From Leidyana gryllorum EB-2025a (taxonomy: Eukaryota; Apicomplexa): a DNA stretch of 64,000 nt. Below the pieces are notes generated by a model that saw only the letters and a program-made list of their open reading frames with translations, had not been told where the DNA came from and ran no database searches. This document shows, one piece after another, positions 1 through 7,802 of this stretch. The number at the start of each line of letters is the position of its first letter. Position 1 is the stretch's first letter. A program made the translations under genes and the position numbers. The stretch lies in contig JBLWGC010000217.1 of assembly GCA_048772705.1 (NCBI GenBank), positions 1 to 64,000 of the forward strand. The letters are read 5' to 3'.

Positions 1-22
1 CCGCGTTGCACGACCGACAGGC

Positions 23-50
23 GGCTGTTTGGTCTAGTGGTATGATTCTT
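23..50 (+). pseudogene. tRNA-Pro 5' fragment
   Basis: Acceptor and D arm of Pro stop at ATTCTT and run straight into the flank of the next Asp gene; the junction shares a few bases, suggesting a microhomology join. Confidence 0.75.
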
Positions 51-67
51 AAGCGAGATCAACTGCG

Positions 68-139
68 CTCCGAGACCGGGAATCGAACCCGGGTCTTCCG
101 CGTGACAGGCGGAAATACTAACCACTATACTATCTCGGA
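68..139 (-). tRNA. trnD-GTC: tRNA-Asp (GTC)
   Basis: 72 nt, anticodon loop CTGTCAC, acceptor TCCGAGA/TCTCGGA and G73; both internal boxes intact. Lies behind the Pro fragment. Confidence 0.93.
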
Positions 140-233
140 CGCTCCGAACACTCCGGCCTGAAACCCCAAAAGTCCTCCCTTCTCGAGATTTCACAGACAG
201 AAAGCGTGTAAAGTGGCGAGCCAAGGGCGCTCC

Positions 234-264
234 GGCAAGATGGCCGAGTGGTCTAAGGCGCTGC
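234..264 (+). pseudogene. tRNA-Leu 5' fragment
   Basis: Acceptor and D arm of the Leu-CAG family end after GGCGCTG; the rest is replaced by sequence also found downstream of a degraded Pro at 16.1 kb. Confidence 0.7.
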
Positions 265-386
265 ACTTCCACAGACGAAGGAAACTGATACCACTAGCAC
301 TTCAACTCGACATACGGGGCAGCGGCTCTCATACAGCTAGCAAGCTTGCCTCGGTCGAAACGGAACGTCGTCCGAGTGAGAGGATA

Positions 387-459
387 TGATGCGGATCGGC
401 CTCGGACCCACAACTCCCGGTTCCGAAGACCGATGCCCTATCCAGTAGGCCACCGCACC
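387..459 (-). tRNA. trnR-TCG: tRNA-Arg (TCG), weak T arm
   Basis: 73 nt, loop CTTCGGA. The T loop reads TCCGAGG, so the B box and T stem are damaged compared with the copies at 16.2, 52.9 and 63.1 kb. Confidence 0.8.
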
Positions 460-542
460 ATGGAGAGGCTTCGGTCATCTCGATATCTCAGAACCTCCCC
501 CAAACCGTTGTGAAAAAGTGCCAGCGAGTAAGACATGTCGTC

Positions 543-624
543 GGCAAGGTGGCCGAGTGGTTAAGGCGGCGGCCTGCTAAGCCGTTGGGTTCTACCCGCG
601 TGAGTTCGAATCTCACCCTTGTCG
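543..624 (+). tRNA. trnS-GCT: tRNA-Ser (GCT)
   Basis: 82 nt with long variable arm; loop CTGCTAA, acceptor GGCAAGG/CCTTGTC, G73. First gene of block A. Confidence 0.94.
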
Positions 625-815
625 GTAGCATTCGGGGAGAGCGCATCTGCTTCAATGATTGAACTGGGGATTTTGGCCGACTCGAATCCAACTCTTTACG
701 CTGGGGGCTGTATACAAAAGCCAGTTACAATACTTCAGAGGTTAGTAGAGAGACCCGTGTTGCATGTGTCCAGTTGAGGAAGCGCTAGTCCGACTCTTCT
801 GGGATGGGCTGAACC

Positions 816-885
816 GGTTGCGTCCTTGGTGGTTAGCACTCGACACTTTGGATTTTCCGACCTGGTTTCGATCCCGGCGCGACCC
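816..885 (+). pseudogene. tRNA-Gln-like (TTG), degenerate
   Basis: 70 nt. Acceptor GGTTGCG/CGCGACC is kept, but the D arm reads CCTTGGTGG and the anticodon stem is unpaired. The same damaged form recurs at 5.4, 20.7, 36.0 and 42.2 kb, so it was copied after it decayed. Confidence 0.7.
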
Positions 886-949
886 TTGAACTGGTCCTCA
901 CTACTCCCTGAAGCTTCGCCACTTCTCTTGGGCTGCGGGGACCATCCAT

Positions 950-1022
950 GCAGCCATGGTCTAGTGGTTACGACGTCTGCTTAACACGCAGAAGGTCCCG
1001 AGTTCGATCCTCGGTGGCTGTA
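950..1022 (+). tRNA. trnV-AAC: tRNA-Val (AAC)
   Basis: 73 nt, loop TTAACAC, stem TCTGC/GCAGA, intact B box. Divergent from the Asp unit that follows. Confidence 0.93.
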
Positions 1023-1077
1023 GCTCGCAACTTTCAGCGGGCACCAAAAAAGACAATCTTAAGCGAGATCAACTGTG

Positions 1078-1149
1078 CTCCGAGACCGGAAATCGAACCC
1101 GGGTCTTCCGCGTGGCAGGCGGAAATACTAACCACTATACTATCTCGGA
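1078..1149 (-). tRNA. tRNA-Asp body with GCC anticodon
   Basis: Full 72-nt Asp gene, but the loop is CTGCCAC, one change from CTGTCAC, giving a Gly-type anticodon. Acceptor, D and T arms otherwise match block A Asp copies. Confidence 0.85.
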
Positions 1150-1243
1150 CGCTCCGAACACACCGGCCTGAAACCCCAAAAGTCCTTCCATCTTGAGATT
1201 CCAGGGATAGAAAACGCGTGGAGCGGCGAGCCAACAACATCCC

Positions 1244-1323
1244 GGCAAGATGACCGAGGGGTCTGAGGCGCTGTGCTCAGACCGGAGTCCGAAAGGTCGT
1301 GGGTTCGAATCCCACTTTTGTCA
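1244..1323 (+). tRNA. trnL-CAG: tRNA-Leu (CAG)
   Basis: 80 nt class II; loop CTCAGAC. Anticodon stem CTGTG/CGGAG carries one G-G mismatch shared with other block A copies. Convergent with the Trp gene. Confidence 0.85.
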
Positions 1324-1359
1324 GGTTGCGCTCCAAACGGGAAAAACATAGAGTCCGGT

Positions 1360-1431
1360 TGAGCCCAGAGTGATTCGAACACCCAACCTTCTGATCTGGA
1401 GTCAGACGCGCTACCGTTGCGCCATAGGCCC
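1360..1431 (-). tRNA. trnW-CCA: tRNA-Trp (CCA)
   Basis: 72 nt, loop CTCCAGA, acceptor GGGCCTA/TGGGCTC, A73. A T5 run lies about 12 nt beyond its 3' end on its own strand. Confidence 0.93.
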
Positions 1432-1482
1432 AAAACCATCCCCCGTTCCAGACTCATTTACCGGCAATCGGCCCGCTTCTTA

Positions 1483-1523
1483 GGCGTGACATTCGAAAAT
1501 AGTAACCACTATGCTATCTCGGA
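1483..1523 (-). pseudogene. tRNA-Asp 5' half
   Basis: Acceptor 5' strand, D arm and part of the anticodon arm of Asp; T arm missing. Same relic at 7.0, 26.9 and 41.6 kb. Confidence 0.7.
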
Positions 1524-1603
1524 CGCTCTGAACACGCCACGGACATTCCATTCGTTCAGAAAACGGCCGTTACCGTGTACGAGCTTCAACAACGAGGTGT
1601 GAC

Positions 1604-1674
1604 GCATCTGTGGTCTAGTGGTAGAATGTCTCGTTGCCATCGAGACGACCCGGGTTCGATTCCCGGCAGATGCA
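1604..1674 (+). tRNA. trnG-GCC: tRNA-Gly (GCC)
   Basis: 71 nt, stem TCTCG/CGAGA around loop TTGCCAT, acceptor GCATCTG/CAGATGC. A T4 run follows about 15 nt downstream. Confidence 0.94.
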
Positions 1675-1730
1675 GAGGACACATGGTTGCTTTTCCACAT
1701 TCAGAAATGAGTTGGTGTAACCACATCGCA

Positions 1731-1812
1731 CGACAACTGCTGGATTTGAACCAGCGCGGGCCCGGCCCAGTAGATTTCTAGTCTACCCCCTTAACCACTC
1801 GGGCAAGTTGCC
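1731..1812 (-). tRNA. trnS-AGA: tRNA-Ser (AGA)
   Basis: 82 nt, stem GTAGA/TCTAC, loop CTAGAAA, long variable arm. Block A. Confidence 0.94.
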
Positions 1813-1880
1813 GTTGTTGAACTTGGCATTTTGCGGCCAGTGGCTTCACATACGGTTCAGCAAGCTTTACTCGGACTGCT

Positions 1881-1946
1881 CGCGCCGCCCGAACCCGCGG
1901 TTCTCCCTTCAAAAGTCTTGTGCTCTATCGACGGAGTTGGGGCGGC
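1881..1946 (-). pseudogene. Lys-like 66-nt unit lacking T-arm 3' side
   Basis: Loop CTTTTGA (TTT) and acceptor GCCGCCC/GGGCGGC still pair, but the 3' strand of the T arm is deleted. Six near-identical copies with this same lesion occur in the window. Confidence 0.7.
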
Positions 1947-2044
1947 AAGAAAGCTCGGACTTGGTAACAAATTCCAGTCGTATTGATGGTGGAATCTTTC
2001 CGAGACGGTTCGGCTCTCGGCCGAAGCCTAAACTCGAGCACTTG

Positions 2045-2117
2045 TCCACTGTAGTCTAAGTGGCTAGGATATGCGGCTTTCACCCGCACGATCCGGGTTC
2101 AAGTCCCGGCAGTGGAA
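2045..2117 (+). tRNA. trnE-TTC: tRNA-Glu (TTC)
   Basis: 73 nt, stem TGCGG/CCGCA, loop CTTTCAC, acceptor TCCACTG/CAGTGGA. Heads block C. Confidence 0.94.
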
Positions 2118-2193
2118 GTCATTGAAGTACTCGAGCAAAGTGCTCCACTAATCTCCGTCAGTAGCCATCGTTTCGTTATCTCCAACTTACATT

Positions 2194-2265
2194 GCCTTCT
2201 TAGCTTAGGGGCAGAGCGTTCGCTTCGTAAGCGAGAAGTCGCCGGTTCGATTCCGGCAGAAGGCT
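2194..2265 (+). tRNA. trnT-CGT: tRNA-Thr (CGT)
   Basis: 72 nt, loop TTCGTAA between TTCGC-type stems, acceptor GCCTTCT/AGAAGGC. Confidence 0.92.
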
Positions 2266-2331
2266 TTGTTGCATCGATAGGCTTAAGAGGAATGGCTGTC
2301 GCCACGTACAAGATTCACAAGATCGTGTTCT

Positions 2332-2399
2332 GCATCTGTGGTCTAGTGGAAGAGTCGCTCGCTGCCATCGAGATAACCTGTGTGCGATTCCCGACTGCA
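2332..2399 (+). pseudogene. tRNA-Gly-like (GCC), degenerate
   Basis: Block C Gly relative: D arm has AGTGGAAGAG, B box reads TGTGCGATT, and the 3' acceptor strand is shortened by 3 nt. Confidence 0.75.
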
Positions 2400-2443
2400 A
2401 AATGGTAGCATGATGAGTTTGTCGGCGGTTTCGATTCTGACCG

Positions 2444-2516
2444 TGGGAGTGGAGAGGATCGAACTCTCGACTTCAGGATTATGAGACCTACGCGCTACCG
2501 ACTGCGCTACACTCCC
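2444..2516 (-). tRNA. trnM-CAT: tRNA-Met (CAT), elongator
   Basis: 73 nt, loop CTCATAA, acceptor GGGAGTG/CACTCCC, D arm GCGCAGTCGG typical of elongator Met. Confidence 0.93.
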
Positions 2517-2592
2517 CCTCCGACTTTCTCCGAGGAATCACCTGAACCCAGAACCATGCTGCCAGGCAGGTTGGGTCAAGATACAACAAAGC

Positions 2593-2664
2593 GGGCTGTT
2601 CTGGGAATGGAACCTAGGACTTCTTCCACCCGACGGAGGTATCATACCACTACACCAAACAGCC
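2593..2664 (-). tRNA. tRNA-Pro (CGG), weakened
   Basis: 72 nt; loop GTCGGGT lacks U33 context and the anticodon stem and T arm carry changes. Closest copy is at 8.38 kb, in inverted block C. Confidence 0.75.
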
Positions 2665-2752
2665 GCCTGTCGTTCGTGCAACCCGCTGAAGACAGTTTAA
2701 AAAGTGGTCATCCTATGTTGAGAACCAACAAATGCGATGGGGTCTGCACCAC

Positions 2753-2825
2753 GGGCGACTAGCTCAAATGGTAGAGCGCTCGCTTCGCATGCGAGAGCTA
2801 CTGGGATCGATACCCAGGTCGTCCA
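2753..2825 (+). tRNA. trnA-CGC: tRNA-Ala (CGC)
   Basis: 73 nt, loop TTCGCAT, stem CTCGC/GCGAG, acceptor GGGCGAC/GTCGTCC. Confidence 0.92.
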
Positions 2826-2940
2826 AAGTACGTACAGCTGCACGTGGCGGGATCCAAACAAACTTCCATCTTTGAAGGGTCGCAGACCACAAGTGCCATT
2901 GGCACACCAGCGCACTCAGTGTTTAGTGTGCCTCTGAAAC

Positions 2941-3013
2941 CGGTCCTGGCAGGTTTCGAACCTGCGACTTTGTGGTTAACAGCCACACGCTCTGCCGACT
3001 GAGCTACAAGACC
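2941..3013 (-). tRNA. trnN-GTT: tRNA-Asn (GTT)
   Basis: 73 nt, loop CTGTTAA, stem TGTGG/CCACA, G73; clean A and B boxes. Confidence 0.94.
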
Positions 3014-3130
3014 CAGCTACAATGGTTCAGAGGTTAGTATAGAGATCCTCCTTTTTCTACAACAGGATTCTGCAACCACGTCTTGTCAAGAGGGTACGGC
3101 TCTCGGCTAAAGCCTCAACTCGGGCACTTG

Positions 3131-3199
3131 TCCACTGTAGTCTAAGTGGCTAAGGGCGGCTCTCACCCGCACGATCCGGGTTCAAGTCTCGGCAGTGAA
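3131..3199 (+). pseudogene. tRNA-Glu (CTC), degenerate
   Basis: 69 nt. D-arm bases GATAT and one acceptor G are lost; loop CTCTCAC survives. Confidence 0.7.
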
Positions 3200-3258
3200 C
3201 CCAGCTGAGTGTGCTTGTGGGCAACAGTTCCATTCTTACTTTTAGGGAGATAGATCCA

Positions 3259-3331
3259 CACCGCCCGCGGGGCTCGAACCCGCGACTGCAACATTAAGAG
3301 TCTTGCGCTCTACCGACTGAGCTAGGGCGGC
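3259..3331 (-). tRNA. trnK-CTT: tRNA-Lys (CTT)
   Basis: 73 nt, loop CTCTTAA, T stem GCGGG/CCCGC, acceptor GCCGCCC. Second CTT copy at 44.5 kb. Confidence 0.92.
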
Positions 3332-3376
3332 AAGGAAGCTCGCCCCGTACCCGGCAAGGAAGCTCCCCCCGTACCC
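3329..3376. repeat. 24-bp tandem duplication
   Basis: GGCAAGGAAGCTC and the following CCCCGTACCC occur twice in tandem in the Lys upstream flank; the other copies of this flank have one. Confidence 0.75.
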
Positions 3377-3491
3377 GAGGAAGGCCCAAGATTCCACGAT
3401 CAATACAAATGGAATTGGTTATGATCACGCCGACATACCATGTTTTCCAAGACGGTACGGCTCTCGGCCGAAGCCCCAACTCAACCACTCG

Positions 3492-3564
3492 TCCACTGTA
3501 GTCTAAGTAGCTAGGATATGCGGCTTTCACCCGCACGATTCGGGTTCAAGTCCCGGCAGTGGAA
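3492..3564 (+). tRNA. trnE-TTC: tRNA-Glu (TTC)
   Basis: 73 nt; one change in the D loop (AAGTAGC for AAGTGGC). First gene of block B. Confidence 0.92.
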
Positions 3565-3640
3565 GTCATTGGACCATTCGAGCAAACTGCTCCAGTAACC
3601 TTCGTCAATAGTGACTGACTCGTGATCATTGGCTTGCATT

Positions 3641-3712
3641 GCCTTCTTAGCTTAGGGGCAGAGCATTCGCTTAGTAAGCGAAAGGTCGCCGGTTCGATTC
3701 TGGCAGAAGGCT
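3641..3712 (+). tRNA. trnT-AGT: tRNA-Thr (AGT)
   Basis: 72 nt, stem TTCGC/GCGAA, loop TTAGTAA. One T-stem mismatch (TTCTGG). Confidence 0.92.
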
Positions 3713-3767
3713 CGACTGCATCGAATGGGCACCTGCAAGCTTATCGCAACTCCAATCATCGTAGCTG

Positions 3768-3840
3768 AGCCTCGTAGCTCAGCCATCAGAGTGTAAGTCT
3801 CTTAGCCACGAAGTCGCAGGTTTGGAACCTGCCAGTACCT
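3768..3840 (+). pseudogene. tRNA-like unit, family O (Asn-related)
   Basis: 73 nt with Asn-like D and T arms (GTCGCAGGTTTGGAACCTGC at the T arm) but an unpaired anticodon stem around CTCTTAG. Recurs between Thr and Pro in every block B copy. Confidence 0.6.
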
Positions 3841-3855
3841 GACGCACCCACAGCG

Positions 3856-3926
3856 CTCTGTTTGGTCCAGTTATATATTCTTCCTTTGGGTGGAAGAAGT
3901 CCTGGGTTCGATTCCCAGAACAGCCC
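3856..3926 (+). tRNA. tRNA-Pro (TGG), altered A box
   Basis: 71 nt; anticodon and T arms are perfect, but the A-box region reads CCAGTTATAT and the 5' acceptor strand is CTCTGTT. Confidence 0.75.
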
Positions 3927-4064
3927 GTCTGATAGTTGTTGACTCAATGCCACGTCTCTCCAAGGTCGGCTTCTATACGCGGCTCCCACTCGTACAATCC
4001 CGGATGAAGTCCAGACCAGCTGAGACAAAATCTGAGTTGCAGCAGTTGTGAGGGGCTGGAACTG

Positions 4065-4136
4065 CTCCGAGACCGGGAATCGAACCTGGGTCTTCCGCGT
4101 GACTGGCGGAAAAACTAATCACTATACTATATCGGA
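4065..4136 (-). tRNA. tRNA-Asp (GTC), U33 lost
   Basis: 72 nt; loop CAGTCAC has A at position 33, and the D and T arms each carry changes. Confidence 0.75.
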
Positions 4137-4229
4137 CGCTCCAACACACCGGCCTGAAACCCCAAAAGTCTTTCCATCTTGAGATTCCAGGGACAGAAAA
4201 CGCGTGGAGCGGCGAGCCAACAACATCCC

Positions 4230-4309
4230 GGCAAGATGACCAAGTGGTCTGAGGCGCTGTGCTCAGACCGGAGTCCGAAAGGTCGTGGGTTCGAATCCCA
4301 CTTTTGTCA
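4230..4309 (+). tRNA. trnL-CAG: tRNA-Leu (CAG)
   Basis: 80 nt, loop CTCAGAC, same G-G stem mismatch as the 1.24 kb copy; A box has CAAGTGG. Confidence 0.83.
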
Positions 4310-4345
4310 GGTTGCGCCCCAAACGGGAAAAACATAGAGTCCGGT

Positions 4346-4417
4346 TGAGCCCAGAGTGATTCGAACACCCAACCTTCTGATCTGGAGTCAGACGCGCTAC
4401 CATTGCGCCATAGGCCC
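4346..4417 (-). tRNA. trnW-CCA: tRNA-Trp (CCA)
   Basis: 72 nt, convergent with the Leu gene as in block A; T5 on its strand about 12 nt past the 3' end. Confidence 0.93.
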
Positions 4418-4498
4418 AAAACCATCTCCCGTTCCAAACTAATTGCCTTGTGGTCAGGAATGGAGGTCCAACATCTCCGATCGTTCCAAACCATCTTC

Positions 4499-4570
4499 AG
4501 GGCACGCGCGGAGTTGAACCACGGACTTGCTGATCTGCAGTCAGCTGCTCTACCACTGAGCTACGTACCC
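4499..4570 (-). tRNA. trnC-GCA: tRNA-Cys (GCA)
   Basis: 72 nt, stem GCTGA/TCAGC, loop CTGCAGA, acceptor GGGTACG/CGTGCCC. Confidence 0.93.
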
Positions 4571-4666
4571 ACAAACTACCCGTCATACTCGCTCAACTCG
4601 ATTCTGTCTTCTCATTTGAAGCAAAACGGCCGTTATTGTGCACGAGCTTGAACAACAACGAGTCAT

Positions 4667-4737
4667 GCATCTGTGGTCTAGTGGTAGAATGTGTCGTTGC
4701 CACCGAGACGACCCAGGTTCGATTCCCGGCAGACGCA
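4667..4737 (+). tRNA. tRNA-Gly (GCC), variant
   Basis: 71 nt; stem TGTCG/CGAGA mismatched and T stem AGGTTC weakened; acceptor partly repaired by a T-G pair. Confidence 0.78.
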
Positions 4738-4809
4738 GGAGGCACGCCTCAAACAGCCGTGGCAGATTGACAGAGACGCTGACAAGCTTCGGCACGAGGC
4801 CCGACCAGG

Positions 4810-4839
4810 GGCTGTTTGGTCTGCAGGTATGATTTTTCC
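4810..4839 (+). pseudogene. tRNA-Pro 5' fragment
   Basis: Acceptor and a mutated A box (TCTGCAGG) followed by unrelated sequence. Confidence 0.65.
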
Positions 4840-4863
4840 TCGCTTGGAAGAACATTGCAACTG

Positions 4864-4913
4864 GGTCTTGTAGCTCAGTCGGCAAAGCGTGTAGCTGTTT
4901 ACCACAAAGTCGC
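4864..4913 (+). pseudogene. tRNA-Asn lacking T arm
   Basis: GGTCTTG through the anticodon arm (loop CTGTTTA), then a direct join to the flank of the Ala gene. Confidence 0.75.
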
Positions 4914-4924
4914 CCTACTGAGTT

Positions 4925-4997
4925 TGGACGACCTGGGTATCGATCCCAGTACCTCTCGCATGCAAAGCGAGCGCTATACCATCTGAGCTAGCCGCCC
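4925..4997 (-). tRNA. trnA-TGC: tRNA-Ala (TGC)
   Basis: 73 nt, loop TTTGCAT, 5' acceptor GGGCGGC. Confidence 0.92.
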
Positions 4998-5057
4998 ATC
5001 CGCTCTACATGGAGAACCTTCTGCATCCAGTGGCTGACCGAGTGCCGATACAACGGC

Positions 5058-5137
5058 TGACAAGAGTGGGATTCGAACCCACGCCCTTTCGGACTCCGGC
5101 CTTAACACAGCGCCTTAGACCACTCGGCCATCTTGCC
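5058..5137 (-). tRNA. trnL-AAG: tRNA-Leu (AAG)
   Basis: 80 nt, loop TTAAGGC; anticodon stem has one mismatch (CTGTG/CGGAG). Confidence 0.86.
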
Positions 5138-5293
5138 GGAGTGTTCTTGGCTCGCCACTTTACACGTTTTCTGTTCGTGAAGTCTCGAGAAGGAAGGCTT
5201 TTGGGGTTGAAGACCCGCGCCCGATGCCCGTTCCGAAGCACGGTCGATTCCGCTTAGGACTGTTTCCTTTGGTTCTCGCTGAAAGTTGCGAGC

Positions 5294-5366
5294 TACAGCC
5301 ACCGATGATTGAACTCGGGACCTTCTGCGTGTAAAGCAGACGTCGTTACCACTAGACCGTGGCGGC
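5294..5366 (-). tRNA. trnV-TAC: tRNA-Val (TAC)
   Basis: 73 nt, loop TTTACAC; the only TAC Val seen. 5' acceptor GCCGCCA and T loop TTCAATC differ from the AAC copies. Confidence 0.85.
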
Positions 5367-5419
5367 ACGAATGGTCCCCGCAGCCCAAGAGATGGCGAAA
5401 ATTCAGGGAGTAGTGAGGA

Positions 5420-5480
5420 CCGAATCGAACCCAAGTCGGAAAATCCAAAGTGTCGAGTGCTAACCACCAAGGACGCAACC
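5420..5480 (-). pseudogene. tRNA-Gln-like, 3' truncated
   Basis: Inverted block A copy of the damaged Gln; the 3' acceptor strand is missing and the T stem reads AATCGAACC. Confidence 0.7.
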
Positions 5481-5637
5481 GGTTCAGCCCATCCCAGAAG
5501 AGTCGGACTAGCGCTTCCTCAACTGGACACATGCAACACGGGTCTTGTATACAGACCCCAGCGTAAAGAGTTGGATTCGAGTCGGGCAAAAACCTCAGTT
5601 CAATCATTCAACCAGTTGCGCTCTCCCCGAATGCTAC

Positions 5638-5719
5638 CGACAAGGGTGACATTCGAACTCACGCGGGTGGAACCCAACGGCTTAGCAGGCCGCCGCCTTA
5701 ACCACTCGGCCACCTTGCC
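5638..5719 (-). tRNA. trnS-GCT: tRNA-Ser (GCT)
   Basis: 82 nt; T loop has one substitution compared with the 0.54 kb copy. Confidence 0.92.
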
Positions 5720-5828
5720 GACGACATCTCTTACTCGCTGGCACTTTTTCACAACGGTTTGGGGTCCTAGTCAAGCTTGCCGAACCGTATGTGACATCAC
5801 TGGCCGCAAAATGCCGAGTTCGACAGGT

Positions 5829-5910
5829 GGCAACTTGCCCGAGTGGTTAAGGGGGTAGACTCGAAATCTACTGGGCCTGGCCCGCGCTGGTTCAAATCCA
5901 GCAGTTGTCG
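5829..5910 (+). tRNA. trnS-CGA: tRNA-Ser (CGA)
   Basis: 82 nt, loop CTCGAAA, otherwise identical in plan to the AGA genes. Confidence 0.94.
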
Positions 5911-5974
5911 TGCGATGTGGTGGAAATGATGCAATTCCCAGCATCAAAAACTCATATGGGTCGAGACAGAGAAT

Positions 5975-6046
5975 GCCTCCTTAGCTTAGGGGCAGAGCAT
6001 TCGCTTTGTAAGCGAAAGGTGGCTGGTTCGATTCCGGCACGAGGCT
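5975..6046 (+). tRNA. trnT-TGT: tRNA-Thr (TGT)
   Basis: 72 nt, loop TTTGTAA; acceptor GCCTCCT/ACGAGGC has one mismatch that the 42.8 kb copy lacks. Confidence 0.88.
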
Positions 6047-6080
6047 TCAGTCATTAGCCTAAACATGGTTGCGAACATCC

Positions 6081-6126
6081 GGCCGCATTTTCGCACGGCG
6101 GCTTGCACACAGCACTCCATCTTGCC
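6081..6126 (-). pseudogene. tRNA-Leu remnant
   Basis: Leu acceptor joined to CTGTGTGCAAG with the D arm removed. The same shape is seen at 20.1, 35.4 and 42.9 kb. Confidence 0.65.
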
Positions 6127-6375
6127 GAAGTGTTACCCGTTTCCTGTCCGTGTTAGACAGCCTATCGATGGATCAAAGGGCACAAAACCCGATAGCCTGA
6201 CATGTGAAGTGGCTCTACTCCCAGAGCTGGAACTTCCGTAGTATGTGGGAGCCGCGTGTCAGCCCAACAGACTACAAAGGTTGGAGTGACGGGACAGAAA
6301 GCGAGCTGGCAACATGGCCAAATGCACTACTTTGTGAAACCTCACCACTCCTCTTGGGCTGCGGGGACCATCCGT

Positions 6376-6402
6376 GCAGCTATGATCTAGTGGTCACGAC
6401 GT
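6376..6402 (+). pseudogene. tRNA-Val 5' fragment
   Basis: Acceptor and D arm of Val end at ACGACGT and join a flank normally found beside Cys and Gly genes. Confidence 0.65.
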
Positions 6403-6466
6403 ACACGGCCGTTTTGCTTCAAGTGAGGAGGCAGGATCGAGTTGAGTGAGTATGAGGGGCAGTTCT

Positions 6467-6538
6467 GGGTACGTAGCTCAGTGGTAGAGCAGCTGACTGC
6501 AGATCAGCAAGTCCGTGGTTCAACTCCGCGCGTGCCCT
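6467..6538 (+). tRNA. trnC-GCA: tRNA-Cys (GCA)
   Basis: 72 nt, identical arms to the 4.5 kb copy, opposite strand; U73. Confidence 0.93.
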
Positions 6539-6656
6539 GAAGATGGAATGAAACGTTCGAAGATGTTGGCTCAGCCATACCGTCATGTGATCGAGACAGG
6601 GCCTGCCTGGTTAGCTGAGGGGCGAGGAATTCTGGCACCAGATGTCACGACCTCTC

Positions 6657-6729
6657 TGCCTCGGCCGTGGATCGAACACGGGACTTCCAGATCTTCAGTC
6701 TGGCGCTCTCCCAACTGAGCTACCGAGGC
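6657..6729 (-). tRNA. trnF-GAA: tRNA-Phe (GAA)
   Basis: 73 nt, loop CTGAAGA, acceptor GCCTCGG/CCGAGGC, A73. Confidence 0.94.
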
Positions 6730-6835
6730 GCTAGAAAGTCATGGAAGGCGGTGAAAATAAGCACTTAGCGCGGCCGTATGTGGGGCCAACTCACGCATGA
6801 ATTGTTGGAATGGTGAAAAACAAGCACGCGTCCTC

Positions 6836-6906
6836 TGCATCTGCCGGGAATCGAACCCGGGTCGTCTCGATGGCAACGAGACATTTTACCACTAGACCAC
6901 AGATGC
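6836..6906 (-). tRNA. trnG-GCC: tRNA-Gly (GCC)
   Basis: 71 nt; a single D-stem change (TTTTACC). Starts inverted block A. Confidence 0.92.
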
Positions 6907-6986
6907 GTGACACCTTGTTGTTGAAGCTCGTACACGGTAACGGCCGTTTTCTGAACGAATGGAATGTCCGTGGCGTGTTCAGAGCG

Positions 6987-7027
6987 TCCGAGATAGCATA
7001 GTGGTTACTATTTTCGCACGTCACGCC
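6987..7027 (+). pseudogene. tRNA-Asp 5' half
   Basis: Mirror of the relic at 1.48 kb: D arm CATAGTGG, then decay after GTCACGCC. Confidence 0.7.
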
Positions 7028-7079
7028 TAAGAAGCGGGCCCGATTGCCGGTAAATGAGTCTGGAACGGGGGATGGTTTT

Positions 7080-7151
7080 GAGCCTTTGGCGCAACGGTAG
7101 CGCGTCTGACTCCAGATGAGAAGGTTGGGTGTTCGAATCACTCTGGGCTCA
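7080..7151 (+). tRNA. tRNA-Trp (CCA), weakened
   Basis: 72 nt; acceptor 5' strand GAGCCTT and anticodon stem CTGA/TGAG carry substitutions; a T6 run follows. Confidence 0.82.
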
Positions 7152-7188
7152 ACCGAACTCTATGTTTTTTCCCGTTTGGGGCGCAACC

Positions 7189-7268
7189 TGACAAAAGTGG
7201 GATTCGAACCCACTACCTTTCGGACTCCGGTCTGAGCACAGCGCCTCAGACCACTCGGTCATCTTGCC
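7189..7268 (-). tRNA. trnL-CAG: tRNA-Leu (CAG)
   Basis: 80 nt, CTCAGAC loop; inverted block A, convergent with Trp. Confidence 0.85.
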
Positions 7269-7362
7269 GGGATGTTGTTGGCTCGCCGCTCCACGCGTTT
7301 TCTATCCCTGGAATCTCAAGATGGAAGGACTTTTGGGGTTTCAGGCCGGTGTGTTCGGAGCG

Positions 7363-7434
7363 TCCAAGATAGTATAGTGGTTAGTATTTCCGCCTGTCAC
7401 GCGGAAGACCCGGGTTCGATTCCCGGTCTCGGAG
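7363..7434 (+). tRNA. trnD-GTC: tRNA-Asp (GTC)
   Basis: 72 nt; acceptor TCCAAGA has one A-C mismatch. T6 occurs about 35 nt downstream. Confidence 0.9.
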
Positions 7435-7489
7435 CACAGTTGATCTCGCTTAAGATTGTCTTTTTTGGTGCCCGCTGAAAGTTGCAAGC

Positions 7490-7562
7490 TACAGCCACCG
7501 AGGATCGAACTCGGGACCTTCTGCGTGTTAAGCAGACGTCGTGACCACTAGACCATGGCTGC
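7490..7562 (-). tRNA. trnV-AAC: tRNA-Val (AAC)
   Basis: 73 nt, convergent with Asp; all arms intact. Confidence 0.93.
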
Positions 7563-7623
7563 CGAAGGCCCCGCAGACCAAGAGAAGTGGTGAGGTTTCA
7601 CAAAGCAGTGAGAATTAGTTGCG

Positions 7624-7695
7624 AGGTCGCGCCGGGAATCGAACCCAGGTCGGGAGATTCAGAGTCTCCAGTGCTAACCACCACACCACGCAACC
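7624..7695 (-). tRNA. trnQ-CTG: tRNA-Gln (CTG)
   Basis: 72 nt, stem GGAGA/TCTCC, loop CTCTGAA, acceptor GGTTGCG/CGCGACC, U73. Confidence 0.93.
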
Positions 7696-7802
7696 CATTC
7701 AGTCCTTCCCAAAAGAGTTGGTAAAGCCATCCAGACTAGCCCTCCCTCAACTGGACACATGCAACACGAGTCTCTCCACCACTCTCTGAAATATTGGCAG
7801 TG

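Noticed and set aside
641-720. Additional tRNA in the repeated flank after Ser-GCT
   Set aside because: A stretch with CGCTGGGG and TATACA recurs in block A flanks and hints at an A box, but no cloverleaf can be drawn.
6601-6640. Thr-like 5' end before Phe
   Set aside because: GGTTAGCTGAGGGGCGAGGA resembles a Thr D arm, but neither anticodon nor T arm follows.
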